Notes: generated from the letters alone by a model not told the origin. Shown: positions 12,819 through 27,600, counted from the first letter of the stretch. The stretch is DNA of 64,000 bases from Burhinus oedicnemus (GCA_008921705.1 VFFE01007631.1:1028321-1092320), one strand, 5' to 3'. Numbers and translations: made by a program.

Positions 12819-15800
12819 TTCCTCACAGACTACCTCCTCCAGTGAGAACAGCTGGACTGTCTTACAGCTTTTTCATGTATTTGTTTTCCTTCAACATAAC
12901 ATCTGACTGCTGTCCTCATGAACCTGTTTGAGGCACTGAAGTGATGAGCTGGAGCAACTGACGGTAAATGCTTGCTGTCCTAGGAGCAAATAATGGCTGT
13001 TTTCCAAGCACTGTGAAGTGCTGCCACAAAATCACCACCCCTGGGCGAGGCATGTAAGGCTGGTGTGTCCTGTTCTCTGCTGTATGTGTGGCTACATCTG
13101 GAAGTGGTGTTTGAATTGTAATGCTTCAGATCCAGCTTGTGGGGGGAGCTTTGCCAAGGCTAAGATAACTCCCTGTCTGACTGTGAGTGAACTGGTACAC
13201 AGGAGAGCAACTCCTGGCTAATTGGAGGCACAAGATGTAAATTGAAATAGGATGAGAGGCTTCTAAAACAGTAGACGAGAAAGTGCACTCCATTCGAAAT
13301 CCATTAATGGGAGCTTCAGCCAACCTCAAGCAGTCATTTCTAATGCAACTAAAGGAAGGTAAAAGTGCTGAGCTTTATTGCTTTTACTGATAGGACTGTA
13401 CTTTTTGAAGCAGTATGCTGCACACATTTAAATGCTTCCATGTATATTTGCAAATAACTCCTATTGATGCCTCCCAAATGTATTTGAAAGATACTTTCTG
13501 TGTCTGTGTGCCTTAGCATTACTCAGTGTGCCACAACTACTACATGCTAGAAGCCCTTCAGAATAAGACTTAATGGGATCTGAAAGGATACGAAAGACAA
13601 ATATTCAGGTACTAATCAAACTCTCTACATGTCACAATAACAGAACAAATATTGCTATGTGCGCACACCTATGTATTACTGCAAACTTGCTGGGCTTGGC
13701 TTGGAAAAGATGTCTTGTTATGGATGGTGTTTGTCACTTCAGCTGAGCTGTGTGTCTGCTGATTGAACTTGTGGTGCAGGTATTGCTCCATCTTCTTCAA
13801 ACTGGTGAGGTTTACGTGACCTTCCTTCAGTGAAAAGATTCACTGAATCAGTCTCTTTGGGAGGTAGCAGCTCTGTCTAACCCTGCCTCAGCACTGACTG
13901 GGATGGGAATGCTTTATGGAAAGGAAGTGTATCTGTGTGGTGGTAATGTTTACACTGCTAAAAGAGGATGCTTGAGACCAGATAGCAGTGACACTGGATT
14001 TTGCATATTAAGTCTCTTTGTTAATGTATACATCATGTACTAAAAGGCATGTCTTGCGATTGGTTGTATGTGTACAACTGTATGTGAAGATATTCCTTGT
14101 TAGGTCAGGGTATTTTGTACTCCTGCATTGGTTCTAGGTCACTTAAACATTCTGTCAAGTTGACTTTTGGCACAGGTTCATGGGGTTAGTCAGGAGTCTT
14201 GAGTTCTCAATGGGATGGGGACTCCTAAAATATTTCTGAGTTTGAGGCTTTGTGCCCTTGAAGTAAACATGATGTGTACATTGCATCATATTCCTGCCTT
14301 CCAGAACAAAGAGCTATAGGAGTAGCCTAATAATTTAGGAGGAGGGAGAGGAAAAACTGTACCCTAACTCATAGCTATTTCCAGGTATGGCTCTAACTGA
14401 GCATTGATTAGAACTGAGCAATTTCCTGAGCTTATTCTCCTTTTTTTACTCATAAAATGATCAGAAGCAGACTGCAGTTTTCTTGAATTTACTATTTTTT
14501 CCCAAGACTTTCACACAACTGTTTTCTTTGTGTTTTTTTTAAATCTATGGAGGGAAGCTGAGCAGCTTCCTTGACATTCAGCTTCTGAGCTGCATTTTTC
14601 CTTATCAGGAGAAAGCCTTTAAATCATTTGCGGACTAGTAGAAGATAAACAAGTACAGAGATTATTTTTTTTAATACTTAGCTGTTGCACATGTCACTTG
14701 AAGAGTTTGTGATCTCATATTCTCAAGAGATGTGCTCATCTGGGGGGGGTGCCCATTTTCCTCCATTCATGGAGAGCTTCCCTTAAGGTTGAAAGAGGGA
14801 AAATTCTAATGGGCTACAAAATGACCTTTCAGAATTCTTGATTATTTTTAATATTGATTATGTAGTATCTAGTAGAGTTATTAATCTTACCTCCTTCATT
14901 TGACTTTTCTAGGTCTTCCTTGAAGATAGAGAGCAGAGATAGAGTTTTTGTGATACATCATGCTAACTGTTGGGTGCTTGTCTCTTCTGGACATGTCTAT
15001 GAGCTAGCTGGCTGCCCAGTTCCTCCCAGAGGGCACTGCAGTGAAACGTAGTACGTTCTGCAGAGTGTATGTGTAGGATACGTGGATTTTGAGGGCTGCT
15101 GCAGGAGAGGAGTATTTATTATTTCCATGGAAATGTGTTGCGTTATTTTATATTTACTTTAGTATGGTGTGTTTTCATCTGGTGCAAGCAGGCTGTATGC
15201 TTGAAATAAGAGTTTAGCAGAGCTTGAGAAACAGAAGTGCAAGTTCTGAGAAAAATGCCTTTCAAGGGAGAAACCTCATGGGTGGCATCTGTTTAAACAA
15301 TCTCCTGTACTGGTCCCAGATCAGGATAGAGTCATGGTCAGAGCTTCTGTGCAGGAGCTTTCTCGGATGTAACATGCTTAATCTGTGCTTTCCTGGCAAT
15401 ATGTGCTTCTACTTTGGCTCTTAAAATCTTACAAAATAGGTGCTCTCTCAGATATTCCCCCCCAGTTATACTGGATGATTACATAAAAGCTATTACCACT
15501 CTTCATTAGTCTTGCCTCTCAGCTCTTACATGATCATGGCTACAGCACTACTATAAAACGTACTCCCTTTCTTTCATGCCAGCTTTCTCTTGGAGGAGGT
15601 ACTGTCCCAGAGCCTGTATTAAACCTGTGCCAGTGCACAAAGCACTGTCTGAACTACTCAAACTAGTCACAGAAACTGAAGGCATGAGCACTCTCCAGTG
15701 ATGCTGAATCAAATCTGTTTCAAGAAAATTGTGGTAGAAAACCAATGGCAGTGACAGCTTAGCCTTTGTTCAAGGCTGAAAATCTGTTAAGAAATGTTTC

Positions 15801-18800
15801 TGCCCCATGTCCTGTGACAGTTAGGGTTACACAGTACATGGTAGTGAGTGGGATGGAAAACTATCAGGTTCCCAGATACACTGACATAAAGGACCCTTGT
15901 TGATTATGCTGGCATGTGTCCTAATGTCTTTGCCTTGGTTCTTTTGCCTTGTGCACTTGACTTCCCTTAAACAGCGTTTCCATCATGGTCACTAACAGGT
16001 TGTTTGAAGGGAAGATTGTACTATGATGGGTTTTGAGGTGTATAGGTAATTTTAAGTTTTGGTTACTGTTGAATGAAATAATAAAAATCTATGTGCATTA
16101 TCCTTTCCACAGGAGTGTAATTAGATCCTTGCCTAGTTAATTTAAGTGCTTGTGTGCCAAGACTTTGGGGAGGGGAGGTTCTTTCTGTATGTCAGACAGT
16201 GGCCTTTAACATAAAACTTGCTATTTTGGTATGAATATTGGAGGCAGCAATCTTCAGATTTGCTTTCCGATGACATTTAAGAGCTAAGCTCAATCATTTA
16301 TATTTGTGGAAAGCTGACATTGAAGGAACTTGTCTTTGAACCAGAGTAGATACTTGGGAAACTTTTTTACATTAGAATACCTCTATTTATAGGATAGATT
16401 TAGATGGGGAACCTGGCAAGCTGCCACAACAGTACAAATCACTGGAACTTTTTGGTCCTTTTGTGCATATCTTATCACTTGAACATCATATCCACAATAT
16501 ATTGACTGTAATAGGGGCCCTGGTTATTTATAAATGTACAGCTAAATTGCAGGGGGGAAGTTCTATTTTTTTTATTGAAGGAGCAAAGCACAGAAAGTTA
16601 GTCTGATTTATGTGTAATTATGCATGCAGCCAGATCTTGGTATGAACTAGGGAAAAATCTTTTGTTTGAACTTTCTAGTGCTTATATTCAAATTTTTAAT
16701 TAACTTTTTCTCTGTAATTCTCAATATGTTTCTATTGTAACTCTCAATATGTTTTGATAGCATTCGGGGAACAAAAGGTAAGGCTTACTGTGGCTAATTT
16801 AACACCTGTAAATTCCTGCAGATGAGCAAGTAAAGAATGCATAGCCTTTTGGGAAGGAGGGGGAAAACGTAAGCTTTGTGTTATAAAAGCAGTAGTTCAA
16901 ATGCTCTTCAGATTGATTCATTAATTAGAAGTTGTATTTTCCATCTGTGCAATTATAAGCAGATTAATTCTTATCATTTCATGGCGGTAAAATAAAAAAT
17001 ACAAAACACTTCAAACTTTATTAAATAATTTTTAAAAAAGTTGTACACCTGTGGCCAAAATGTCAGGCCAGGATTATTTCCATGCCTTTTCCACGCTCTT
17101 GACCTCACATTTTGTTTGGGAGATGCGATAATGCTTTGAAGTCTTTTTTTTATATCTCTGAAATATTTATGGCCTTAAAAGAATCACACATAGGAGACAA
17201 GTTCAGTAAGGAACTGCAGCTAGTGCATAATCTTAAATTTATGCACAGTTTCAGTGTCTTATTGAATACTTACTGTCCCTTTCTGCACAACATGATATAT
17301 GAATTTCAAGTTAGTCGACCAAAATTGAATCATGTAGAAACTTGTGTAGAAGCCAGCCTTTGTACTATGCAGTTTGAAATTTTTTCTTCCAATGGATTGT
17401 GCCTTGAAACTAATTTAAGAATGCTTTGAACAAAACTTAAATAATTTCATTTTAAAGCTATAAATTCTCAAGAGAAGGAAATCTCAGAGTTTAAATTCTG
17501 GTATGTGCAGGATGCTTTTGCCATGAGGAATAGGCTTTGGAAGTCTTCGAAGGACTTCACAGGGATTAACTCCTGGCTTGAACTGGGTACAGAATGCAAA
17601 GCCACCAAAGGTTAAATGACACTGATCTTTCTGCACTGCAAAAATTTCTGTAGACTTTGCTGTAGGTATAGGTGAAGAAGCTGAGCATCAAGAAATGAAA
17701 GAGTAAAAGGAAACAGTTGGGAAGCGAGTTCAGTTTTTCAGGGAGACATGACAACTGAGCTGCATAAAGCTGTCTCCATGCCCAAGGTCTGTGTAACTGG
17801 TATATAATATTTGATAAGCTTGCACATTTTGTACTCTTTTTTTATGAAAACTTTTTTATTGTGATTTGTTTTTTAAACTGAATGGCACTTTGCCTTTTGA
17901 AAGCTGGCAGGTCACTAATTCATGTTGCTGCTGTCCCAGACCGAAAAGACAGTTGCTGTTGTGCTGAGGTGAGACCTACTGGAATTACTGGTGGTAAATT
18001 GCAATGGGATAATGGTTTTACAATCCTGACTTTGGGAAAAGAGGAACATAGACCAAGCATAGTAACAGATGTGCTAGAATCAAGAGCATTCTGGAGTAGC
18101 CTGAGGGGTTCTGCTATGCAATTAGCTCCCAAACTTAATTTTTATTTTGGCTTTGGTGTTGGTAATGAACCTATCCTGTCTCAAGATGAAACCCTCCAGC
18201 CACTGTGCCTCCTGGACTGCAAAGAAGGGTTCTGATACCTTTATTGTAATGTGGGCTCTAATGGAATTTACATGTGAGTGATTACATATGTATCATCCTA
18301 AGAAATGCAAGACTTGTACTTTCTGAAAGGCTGGCATTTACTGTATCTTTACTGCTTTCTTTTCCCTTCTGTCTTCCTGTTATTCACATATGTGCTTTGA
18401 AAAGAGAAAGTAAATCAATTGACTTCTGAAGTCAGGTTATATTGTCTTAGAACATGTTTAAAGTATCATCTCAGTATTCCCTCTTAGAAGTAACTTGCAT
18501 CTAATAATACTTTAAGTTCCTGGTTTTAACTCTGTACCTTCAGCTGATTTGGCTGGACTCTCCTGAGAATGCCATGGGTAGATAAGCTCTTTATGTATGT
18601 TAGGCTGGGTTTTTGCTGCAGGCATCTTTATGTGGATATATATGGGCAGAATGACATTCCTCTGCACACATCGGAAAGATCAGCTGTGAGCCTGCTCCAG
18701 CTGGCAGATGTATCATCATGGCACTGGTACAGTGCTTGTGTTGGCAGGGTCTGCCACCTTGATCCTAGGGCTGCATAAATAGTTTATATAGCTATCGCAC

Positions 18801-19325
18801 TAGGGTTGGCATATAAGTAATGGTCAGGACAGGAGTTCAGGTCCTTTCATGCTCCTTTGGGCAACTGTTATTGCTGAGGAAAAGCAAATAAACTCATTTT
18901 TGAGCAGTGTTTTCAAAATAGACATTCTTTCACATTTAAGTGTTAAAAATTAGTGTGGTTAGAGGTGCTTATGTAGAGTGACAAAAAACACTTGAGTTAA
19001 AAAAAAAAAATGCTTCTAAGTTTTTATGTGTACTCTATGACATTTTAAAAAGTCAAGCACAAAATGGAATTCATCAAAATGTTTTTTTGGTTGACAACAA
19101 CAAAATTTTATTCCATATTACTTTTATCACTCTTGTAGCTATCATTTTTCAAAAAACAGGCAAGCTGTTTCCAGAATTCCTACCCTGAACAATGAACTTG
19201 GTGTTACTGAAGGCAGCATGAAGTGGAAAATATTCTATTGACACAGGCATTATTCGTCAAGATTATTCTGACACTTTTACTGCTTGTTAAATGTGGGAAG
19301 GGTAGGAGCAAGTGGGGAGCTCAGG
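12819..19325. other. Non-coding stretch, nothing recognised beyond one small duplication
   Basis: I find no exon, RNA gene or identifiable transposon. A 23-base unit around TGTAATTCTCAATATG is tandemly duplicated at 16713-16758 with a few substitutions. Open frames at 17112-17429 and 17882-18235 (105 and 117 codons) show no family features. They lie in AT-rich DNA and probably arise by chance. Confidence 0.55.
16713..16758. repeat. 23-bp tandem duplication, two diverged copies
   Basis: Copies at 16713-16735 and 16736-16758 share CTCAATATGTTT-type sequence and differ at a few positions. This is a simple local duplication without an identifiable source element. Confidence 0.75.
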
Positions 19326-19354
19326 GTGCGCATGTGTGTACGTATGCATGCACA
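19326..19354. repeat. 29-bp perfect alternating purine-pyrimidine tract
   Basis: From 19326 to 19354 every base alternates between purine and pyrimidine. The tract mixes GC, GT/CA and AT steps and includes GCGCATGTGTGTACG. Such tracts, especially those with GC and GT steps, are known to favour left-handed Z-DNA under negative supercoiling. The tract is not a simple dinucleotide repeat, so the alternation is not explained by slippage of one unit. Confidence 0.9.
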
Positions 19355-20339
19355 AGGCTATGTGTGACTAAAGTTAGCTTTTTATGAGTCTCCAGAAATT
19401 TCAACTCTTATTTTGAACAAAGGTTTAGGAAGGTTCATAATTCTTCTGAATTGCTCATCTAAATCATTCACCTAACCTTTTTTAATTAACAGGAAGAGGG
19501 CTTCACAGTGTCTAAATCAGAAGACTGAGTCTTGTTTCTGTCAATTACTTGCATATGATTTGGGGATGCTGTATATTTTAATTTTTATCTTGCCGTAATA
19601 GTACCTTGATTCTCTGGAAATGTGCTGACTCATCTTGGTAAGGGAAAAGTACTTGATGCCAGGTGGGTGTAGGAACAGTTGGTACCAAGCTCCTCTGTCA
19701 GAACACCAAAATAATTCTGATTAGAATGAGATAAGCACCTTTTAATATTTTCCTTGTTAAAAAGGAAAAAGTTCATAGGCAAATAGAAGTGCAAATTCTG
19801 GTGCAAATGTTGTATGCTGTAAAACTTGTCTCTTCTGTTCTTTAACTTCTATTCATTGTGATTTTCAAAGTCAGACTGAACTACTTCACAAAAGCCAAAC
19901 CTCTGCTGTTCTATTCTGCATACAGTACACATTTAAAGTAAACATCCTCTGTGGCTCATTATCCTGTTGGTTTAACAGTCTTGGAATTGATTGTTGATGG
20001 CTCGGAGAAAACGTGCCTTTTCCCTGCCCCCTGAGCCCCATGCTGCAGCAGCAGCTCTAAGGTAGTGAAGGGACCTTTGTGGGGATGGTTAAGCAGTTGA
20101 TGTAGCTTTGGGGATGATAGAGATTAGTCCACCCAGCTAGAGACCACTGTCCTGTTCAAGTTGTAACTCGGCTGCTTGTGAGAGCAGTGCCTGCCTTGTT
20201 TCGGTTGAAATGGAAGAGTTTGACTTAAATTGTAAAAGAAACAAAAAAATTTGCTAGTCCAGCTTCTGAGCACTTGAGTGGGTAGCTTGAGGACAAACGC
20301 TTTCCTCAAGTTCTTGACATTGAGCTCTATTTTTTCAAA

Positions 20340-20640
20340 GCTAAAATTGCCACCACCACCACTGGCTTCCCTGGAGGCAGACCTTGTGTAGGTTCTTGCC
20401 TATCCCTGCCCCGCTTGGCCAAGGTGGGACGTGCTCTGGCCGTGACTGCAGGGCAGCTACTGCAGCATGTGTGCTGACAGTCCCCCTCACTTTGGGGCTG
20501 GCTCTGATGCCTGCAGGGGACAGCAGGCCCTCTTGCTGCTTGTGGGGGTAATTAATGTCATGAAGTTGGGTTGGCTAAGCCATGGACCCCTGGCTCCTGG
20601 GCCTCCTGCCTCAATGGCTGGAAAATAGTGCAGGTTAAAT
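20340..20640. other. Locally GC-rich patch without CpG island features
   Basis: About 300 bases are clearly richer in G and C than the flanks, with CCACCACCACCACT at the start and repeated CTGCAG-type words. CpG dinucleotides stay sparse and no open frame here resembles a known protein. It could be the remnant of an old repeat or simply compositional variation. Confidence 0.4.
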
Positions 20641-21499
20641 CCTCTTCTTCCCAGTGAGTGTGAAGTTATTCATGTGCCTTGATGAGGGTTAGTCATTATG
20701 AAACACTGTTTCAAACAAAGCTTCATTTATACTAATTTTTCATTGCTTTGATTGTGTGAGGTTGTGACAGGCAGGATACAGTACATACTGCTTCTAGTTC
20801 TTTGAATGGTTTGATCTTGTCTGCGCTCTAGGTAGCGGTTGCAAATATTCTCGCTTAAAACACAAGAACTCACTGTTTGCAACCCTGTTATTCCAGACAG
20901 TCCTAAACTCCATCTTCTGGTTTTGCATCTAGAATATATAGCTTTTATGCAAATTACTCAGCAGTCCCAATGTGCTCATACTCATTCATTAGTTCCATAA
21001 AAACATTGAGATTTATCTAGTAAGTCTTGATATGCAGAATATTTTACTGTCGTTTTAAATGGTATTGTGTCAAGGCCTTTTGAAATTATATCTGTCTAAA
21101 ACTTAGTAGCTATTGGCTTTAGAACTGTGTTTAAAATAACTTTGTCAAGGCATATTTGAGTTTTTATTGCTGCATTAAACCACTTTTTATTGTGTCATAA
21201 AATGCATAGGCAGTATTTACACTTCCAAATACTTTAAATATGTAGCCAAGCCCTTTAGAAAAGATGATGTTGGCATCACTCACTTCAGTGAGGTCTTGCA
21301 CTGTGAGAATGCTGCGGTGTGTTGTCCTCTCATCATTGTGTGGAAGTGTTTGCTGGAGTATGCGTAACATCTTGGTTAACGTATCTTACATGGGTAGAGA
21401 ACTTATCTGATAGGCAGCCGTTAATGGAAGGCTTACCATGTGTTGCTGCTGCAGAGAGGCACTGCTGGTCTACTCACTGGGCTGAGGAATTGGAAATCA

Positions 21500-21620
21500 G
21501 GAAAGCGGGAGCCTATTTGCAGGGCTGTTGTTGAACCATTTTTGCCTGACCTTGCAGATTCGTGAGCAAATCACTTAAGTCCTCTGAGTTACTATGCATT
21601 TTTTTGTGAAAACAGGTAAC
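21500..21620 (+). repeat. Possible ancient MIR/CORE-type SINE relic
   Basis: The order of words GCCTGACCTTG, GAGCAAATCACTTAAGTCCTCTGAGTTAC and an A/T-rich tail follows the middle of the MIR-type consensus, where 'gaccttgggcaagtcacttaacctctctg' is expected. Identity is low and only part of an element would be present. A RepeatMasker search would decide this. Confidence 0.3.
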
Positions 21621-24600
21621 AAGTTACTTGAAATAACTACTATTTGAAAAGTATTTGGATATCTGTAGCTGAAAGATTCTGGCAACTGTGTATACTGCTT
21701 TTCTGTATGATTCAAATGTCCTTTGCATCAAAGAGGATATTTTGACTACCGCTTTTCCATTAGGCATTGCTCATCAAGAATAAACCTGGGTGTGTTCCTT
21801 AGTAGTGCATAGAAATCATTTGCATGCTAAGATTGTGATTGTTTTGCCTTAGTGCCTGTGAATTGCTTTGGCAGATGTACAACCTCATATTTTAAAAATT
21901 TTTATTCCACATTGCCCTATTAATGTACCTTAGCACTGTTCTTCAGGGACTTGTTCTAGCTCTGATGGGTAGTAGTCAAATTTCTGTGCTAGTGCAATCT
22001 CTTGCATCAACTGAGGTGGTTGACAAGTGTGCTATTTCTATAACAGACATTTGACCTTTAAAAACTGGCCTTGGATCACTTTGCTGCTTCACATCCATCC
22101 CAAATTGCTATGATGCTTTAATGGGGATGAACCTGATGTTCAGGTTTCATTGTGAAACCTATTTGGAGGTAGGATGACAAGTGCGTACTGTCTACAATTA
22201 AATATTGGATTCTATAAGCATCTGAGTTTGCCTATTATATTGGTGTGCATTTTTCTTGGACCTTGGTGGCTAGGTGGATAACAACTAAGTGTACCGATGC
22301 TTTTAGCAGAATTGCCATGTAGATTAATTCTCGAACCCAAGCTTGGTCAGGAAGTTTTGTGTTTTGGGGTTTGTTTTTGTTGGAAAGCCAAGCTGAATTT
22401 TGAAACATCAAATAACCATCCCTCCCCCTATCCCTCCAAACTTCAGAGATGATAAAAGCATTTCAGTTGGAGTTGAAACAAAGTGGTGATTTTCTTCTTT
22501 TATATTCTGTTAACTTTTTTGTGCACTTAAAATTGTGGAAGAAAACAGTGAAAGCTGCAATATTTTTTTTTATATAAATGTAAAGCAAAATATTTTAATG
22601 CTGTCAAGGTTCCATTTTCCCCATATAAAATAAATGCATTCTTTTGAAATGTTTTGGGTTTCAACAAAATGTTTTTGTGATAGAACTGTTTCCTCAGTTT
22701 TTTGACTATTCTAGGGATAGCTTTGTGGGATTCATGTTGCAAGAGTGACTGATTTGAACACAGGTTATCCTGAACAACCACATTTCAGCTCAGCAGCTCT
22801 CCTTACTTCCCAAAGAGTATAACAAAGTCTGTTATAAGGGGGATTCTCTTTCCTAAAGAGAAAAAAAACAACCAACCCAACCACCAAACACCTACCTCCT
22901 CTGTCAAGTTCCTAACAGAAATCGAGGACTTATCTAAACTAGGATCCTGAGTGAGAGTGCCAATTGCAAAGGCTTTCTTTTGGAGGTTACTGACAGCAGG
23001 TTGAAGACATCACATCTGGAAATAAAGCTTTAAGAAGTTCAGACCATATGTTTGACAAGTGCTTTTTGTGTAAATGAACAAAGTATCCAAATAAAAATCA
23101 AGGAGAACTAAAAAAACCAAACCTCAAAACATGAAAACAAGGCACACTTTTTTTGAAGAGTATGCTAACATCTGTTACATTGCTATGCTGGAAACAGTCA
23201 TGTGTAACATCCTCCGGGCTGTCCAACCCTCTGCACAGCTAACCTAGTCTTTGATCAAAGTCCACTTTATTTGAACAAGGGCTGTATAGGTGAACAGCGT
23301 ACCTGTATTGAAGATCTGGGGTAAATATGGCAGAGAACTTTTCATGAGTGTTTCCAGTTTTGTAACTATTCCATGAGTTTAATAATACCTGGGTCCTCTA
23401 TAGCATACTCTTTGTCATCTGCTGTTAGTGACTCTTAAAGGAAGAAGCTCTGATGCAGGTGATACTTGAGTATTGAGAGGTAATCACCTGCCTAAGGTGT
23501 AGAGCCCAGGTCTCTGCATCTAGAGCTCTGTCAATACAGCTGCATGGCTTGCACCAATGGTATGAATGCTAACCGCTTGCAAGGAAATATTCTACCAGGT
23601 TCAATGAAAACAAATCATTGACTCAGGTTTGAGATTAAAATGTGTAATTGTGTGAGTTCCTAATAAGTGCCTGTGCTCAGGGGAGGTGGAGAGATGTGCT
23701 ATGTGAGCTACACGCCAATCAAAACAGCTGGAATTTCCAACACCAAATAAGAGCAACTACCTGTTCAGGCAGAAGGTATAAGTAAATAGTAATTCATGGA
23801 GATGATTCCATAGATAATTTCTGAATAACAAAATTTATCTGAAAATCATGAGCTGTTCCTGCTCCATTCTGGAAGGAGGTGGGGAGGAATTCAATGAGTT
23901 ACATTACTTATGACTTATTCATACAACTCAGCCTTCTAATACATATGCTCTGCATCTTTTATAGATGAAGGACTTCCTTCTGCAGGGCTGTGTATTGAGG
24001 AACTTTCAAAGCTGCTAAATTTAATTTAGAAATCAGGCGTATATCCGTGACCTCCTTTGTCTCTTCAGTCTCCATTAAAGTATGCTTGTTTCCTTTTTTA
24101 TTGCATTGATTGAACTTTTTCACATAATCAGACAAAATCTGAAGTCCTCAAATAATAAATCTTGACAAAAATCGTGTCTTGTTAAAACAACTGATTAGAG
24201 GTGTTTCTCCAATAGAGTTCTGGCAGCAGTGGGCTCTGCTTTTTCCTTTTTTTTGTTTGAGGAATGAATTCATAATAACTGTTGCTGCACATTCTAGTGT
24301 GCAGCACTGGAGATGCTGTGAAAAAGATGGGATAAGTCACAAAAGCAAAGGAGCGGTAGCTGTGGTATTGGCAATAATCTTTGCCATCCTGCAGTCACTC
24401 AGTCTCTGGTAATCAGGTGCAAGTTGACTTAGGCAACCACTTTTCCAGTCCACTGTAAAAGTTGAGGGGATGGGGGGGAAGATGCTTTTGCAGATGCATA
24501 CAATCCTGTTTTTAACTTACCTACTTTTCCATTCAGACAGCTTTTTGGTTTGGGCTTGAGATACATTTTATTTCTATTGCGGTAATCATAATACTGATCT

Positions 24601-27600
24601 AGCAGTTCATTCAATTGCCTGCTTTACTTTTGTGCACCTAGGCCTTTGAGCATGTGGCAGTGCGACTCCCTTCAGCAGTGACTTCATGGTATATTTTTTT
24701 TTGTTAAAAAAGCTGTTCTGCTGCTTAAGCTTTGGCTTAGAAGTTCAGATGGGTCTGAAATACTAAAATCAGAATGTTTGGGTCTTTGTTCATTTAGGTT
24801 GAATGTATTTTTCTGGGGTGTCTCTATCTGGCAGGAAAGGTGCTCAGGTTTCTCCTCTTGCTGTTCCTTTTCCCTATATTTGGCATGTTTAATGCTGATC
24901 TCGGGACCCATCAGCAGCTCTCCTGCTGTTGCTTTTACACTGACAAATTGAAGTCACTCTTAGTCCATCCTAGGCAGGCATGACTCGTGCCTCTGCGGGT
25001 TAGTCCTGACTTGTGTTGGAGAATCTGTAAATTAGTAGATAATATTTATCAGCCTGTTGACTTAAAAGCAGACATGCCTCTCCCAATAGATACCTTCCCT
25101 CCAGGTATGTGCTTATGATACTCACTTAATGTGTTTTCTTTCATGCAGGCATATGCTTTTATAGTTTTCTGAAATCTTGCCATTTTCTCTTTAAAACTTT
25201 TCCTTCTGATTATAATGATCCAGAATGATGACAGGTAATGATAATTGATGCAGTTAATATGAAGGAAGATTTTGGAGCCATGTTTAGTTTTACCTTAAAA
25301 TTTTTCAGTTCAACTTGCATTCTTTTACAATCCACTAGATGAGTGGATTGCCTGTGACTTTTCAAAGTGTCTGTGTGTTTATGATGATGAGTTTTTCTAA
25401 GAGATGATTTGGGAAACAGGCACAGAATATTATGGCTGGGATCTGCTGGAATTTCAGGATAGGGATGCCTTACGGATATCAGAACCTGGGTGCTCCATGT
25501 GCCTAATACTGCAAGTACAATTTAGGACAGGTCTGATAGAAGCTTTAACTATGATTGTAGTGAGAACATTCAGACAGCATCCCTTCCTCTGCTTCCCTGT
25601 TCTCTGCCAAGTGATTGCAGAGACCCAACACACATACTCTCTCAGAAAAGAGAAAGAGGTGAGGAAAACCAATCATTTCAATGCTAACAAAAAGCCAGGT
25701 ATCCTTCCCTGATAGCATGGGCTCCTTAAGTAGCTTGCTATCTGCTATGTTTCTAATAAGGAATCAAACAGTAAGGTGACAGTATGGAGAGGTGAATCTT
25801 GATGGACCGTACAGGATTGGCACACTTGGTATTATCTTAGCTCAGCAGTGGAGGGTTAGAAAAAAATCACAGCTTTTAGTTAGGGTAAACTTCTTGGCCA
25901 GATCTCTCAAATCTCAAATATTAATAACTTTACTGCCACATGGGGGACTATCATGAGTTGAAAGAGTTTTACAGAAAAAGAGGTCTCAATAAGAGTTATG
26001 ATCCTGAGGCCTTGGGAAAAAGTAGGTAAAAGCAGAGCAGGATCAGAATGGAGGAGGAAAGCTGAAGGCTGTCAGAGGGGTTTTTTGCTGCAGGTGTGGC
26101 TAACAGGGTGCTGAGAGGGACATGATCATTGGTTACTTCAGACAAAATGTATCTTGTTTTGTAACCAGTGAGTCTTCTCAAGGTCTCAGTCCTGGTGTGT
26201 TGAACAGAGACCCGCTATGGATGTGCCTTATTTCATGATTCCTGCTTCACTTATCACCCCAAACAAGAGGCTTTGGTTTATAGGGGAAACAGACAGCAAT
26301 GAACAATCAGAACAAATCTATCCAGGAGCAGGTGAGCATCTCTTGCTTTTGGTGTGGTCAGCTTTAAGTGCTGAAAGCTGATGGACAAGCGTGCAGCTAA
26401 TGGCTATGAGCCACATTCAACCAACTTCATCTTGTTTCAGTGGGGAAAACAACAGTTTAGCTCGCTTTCTGTCTTTACACTGAAATATTAAAACTAGACG
26501 TTCATTCCCACATTAGTGCACATTATGGACTTTCAGAAACTTTGCTATCATAACACTTTTGTCAGCTTATGGTCAGCTCACTATACTTTAGCCTATCCTA
26601 TTCAAATACTAAAGCAGCAATGAAAATCCTAATGTTTTGATACTTGCTTGTGAAGTAACATGTTTTTCTTAAGCAGCTTTTTTCAGAGCCAATAATTCTA
26701 TTCCTTCTACATATGATGATTCAAAAAGAATTTTCCTACTTAAATCTCTTATCGGCATGTGCATAAGTGGACTGAATAAAGGCAGGAATTTGTATGTCAA
26801 GTTACTGTTGTTGCCCCTTTTCATGATGCACATGATTATTTTAAAAACAGGAGTTTTAACAAGTACATCAAAGTTCTCTGCCAGGAAATGGTGACTCTTC
26901 TCCCTTGGCAGTTAGATCAAGCCCACTGGCACCTTCATCTTTATTTATTCTTTACAAAATTATCCACATCTATTATGCTCATATAGATTACTTCCTTCAA
27001 GATGCTTATTTTCCTACTTTAAACCATTTATTTGATTGAATTGAAACTAAAATAGTGTAGATTAAAGTGCCTGTGATCAATCAATCACTTGATTCCCTGA
27101 GAGGAATCACTGACACTTCTTGCTTCACCCAGCCTGTGGTTTTATCAGCATTTCCTGTTAGTAGATCTCAATTTCAGCTGTTTGATTTTTTCAGTTTACT
27201 CATTTTCTTTGTGTCCTTTGCTTCCTGTACATCACTGTGAATGTCAGAACATGTCTAGTCTCTTTGCTCCATTTTTTTAACTCAAATCTTGCTGTGATAA
27301 CACTAGCCTCAAAACTGCCACTCTTAATTGTTAAAAATAATGCATTTCTGAAGACCCTTCAGGCATCACTCAGTTACGCTTTTTTGAGTTTTTTGTTCTT
27401 GTGAACTTAAGTTCTTATAAACTTAAGAGTGGGGGGAGCGTTGTTCTTGCTTTCTGATGGTCTTTTAAGCAAAACCTGAGTTTCTAAAAGAAAAGACAAC
27501 CAGAGAAACAATGACATGGATTCCAGCAGGGACAAGCTCAACATCAAGTTTTGTGCCCATGTACCTCTGGGAACAAGGTGTTTCTATTGTGGGTTTAGAT

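Noticed and set aside
17882..18235. 117-codon plus-strand open frame
   Set aside because: No recognised domain, no splice or polyadenylation context, and an overlapping minus frame of 70 codons. Likely chance.
19936..19962. GTAAACATCCTCTG, similar to the miR-30 seed region
   Set aside because: Only the seed matches, the rest differs, and no hairpin partner is visible.
23400..23560. Word order resembling a tRNA-derived or MIR repeat near CCTAAGGTGTAGAGCCCAG
   Set aside because: Similarity is too short and unordered to support a family.
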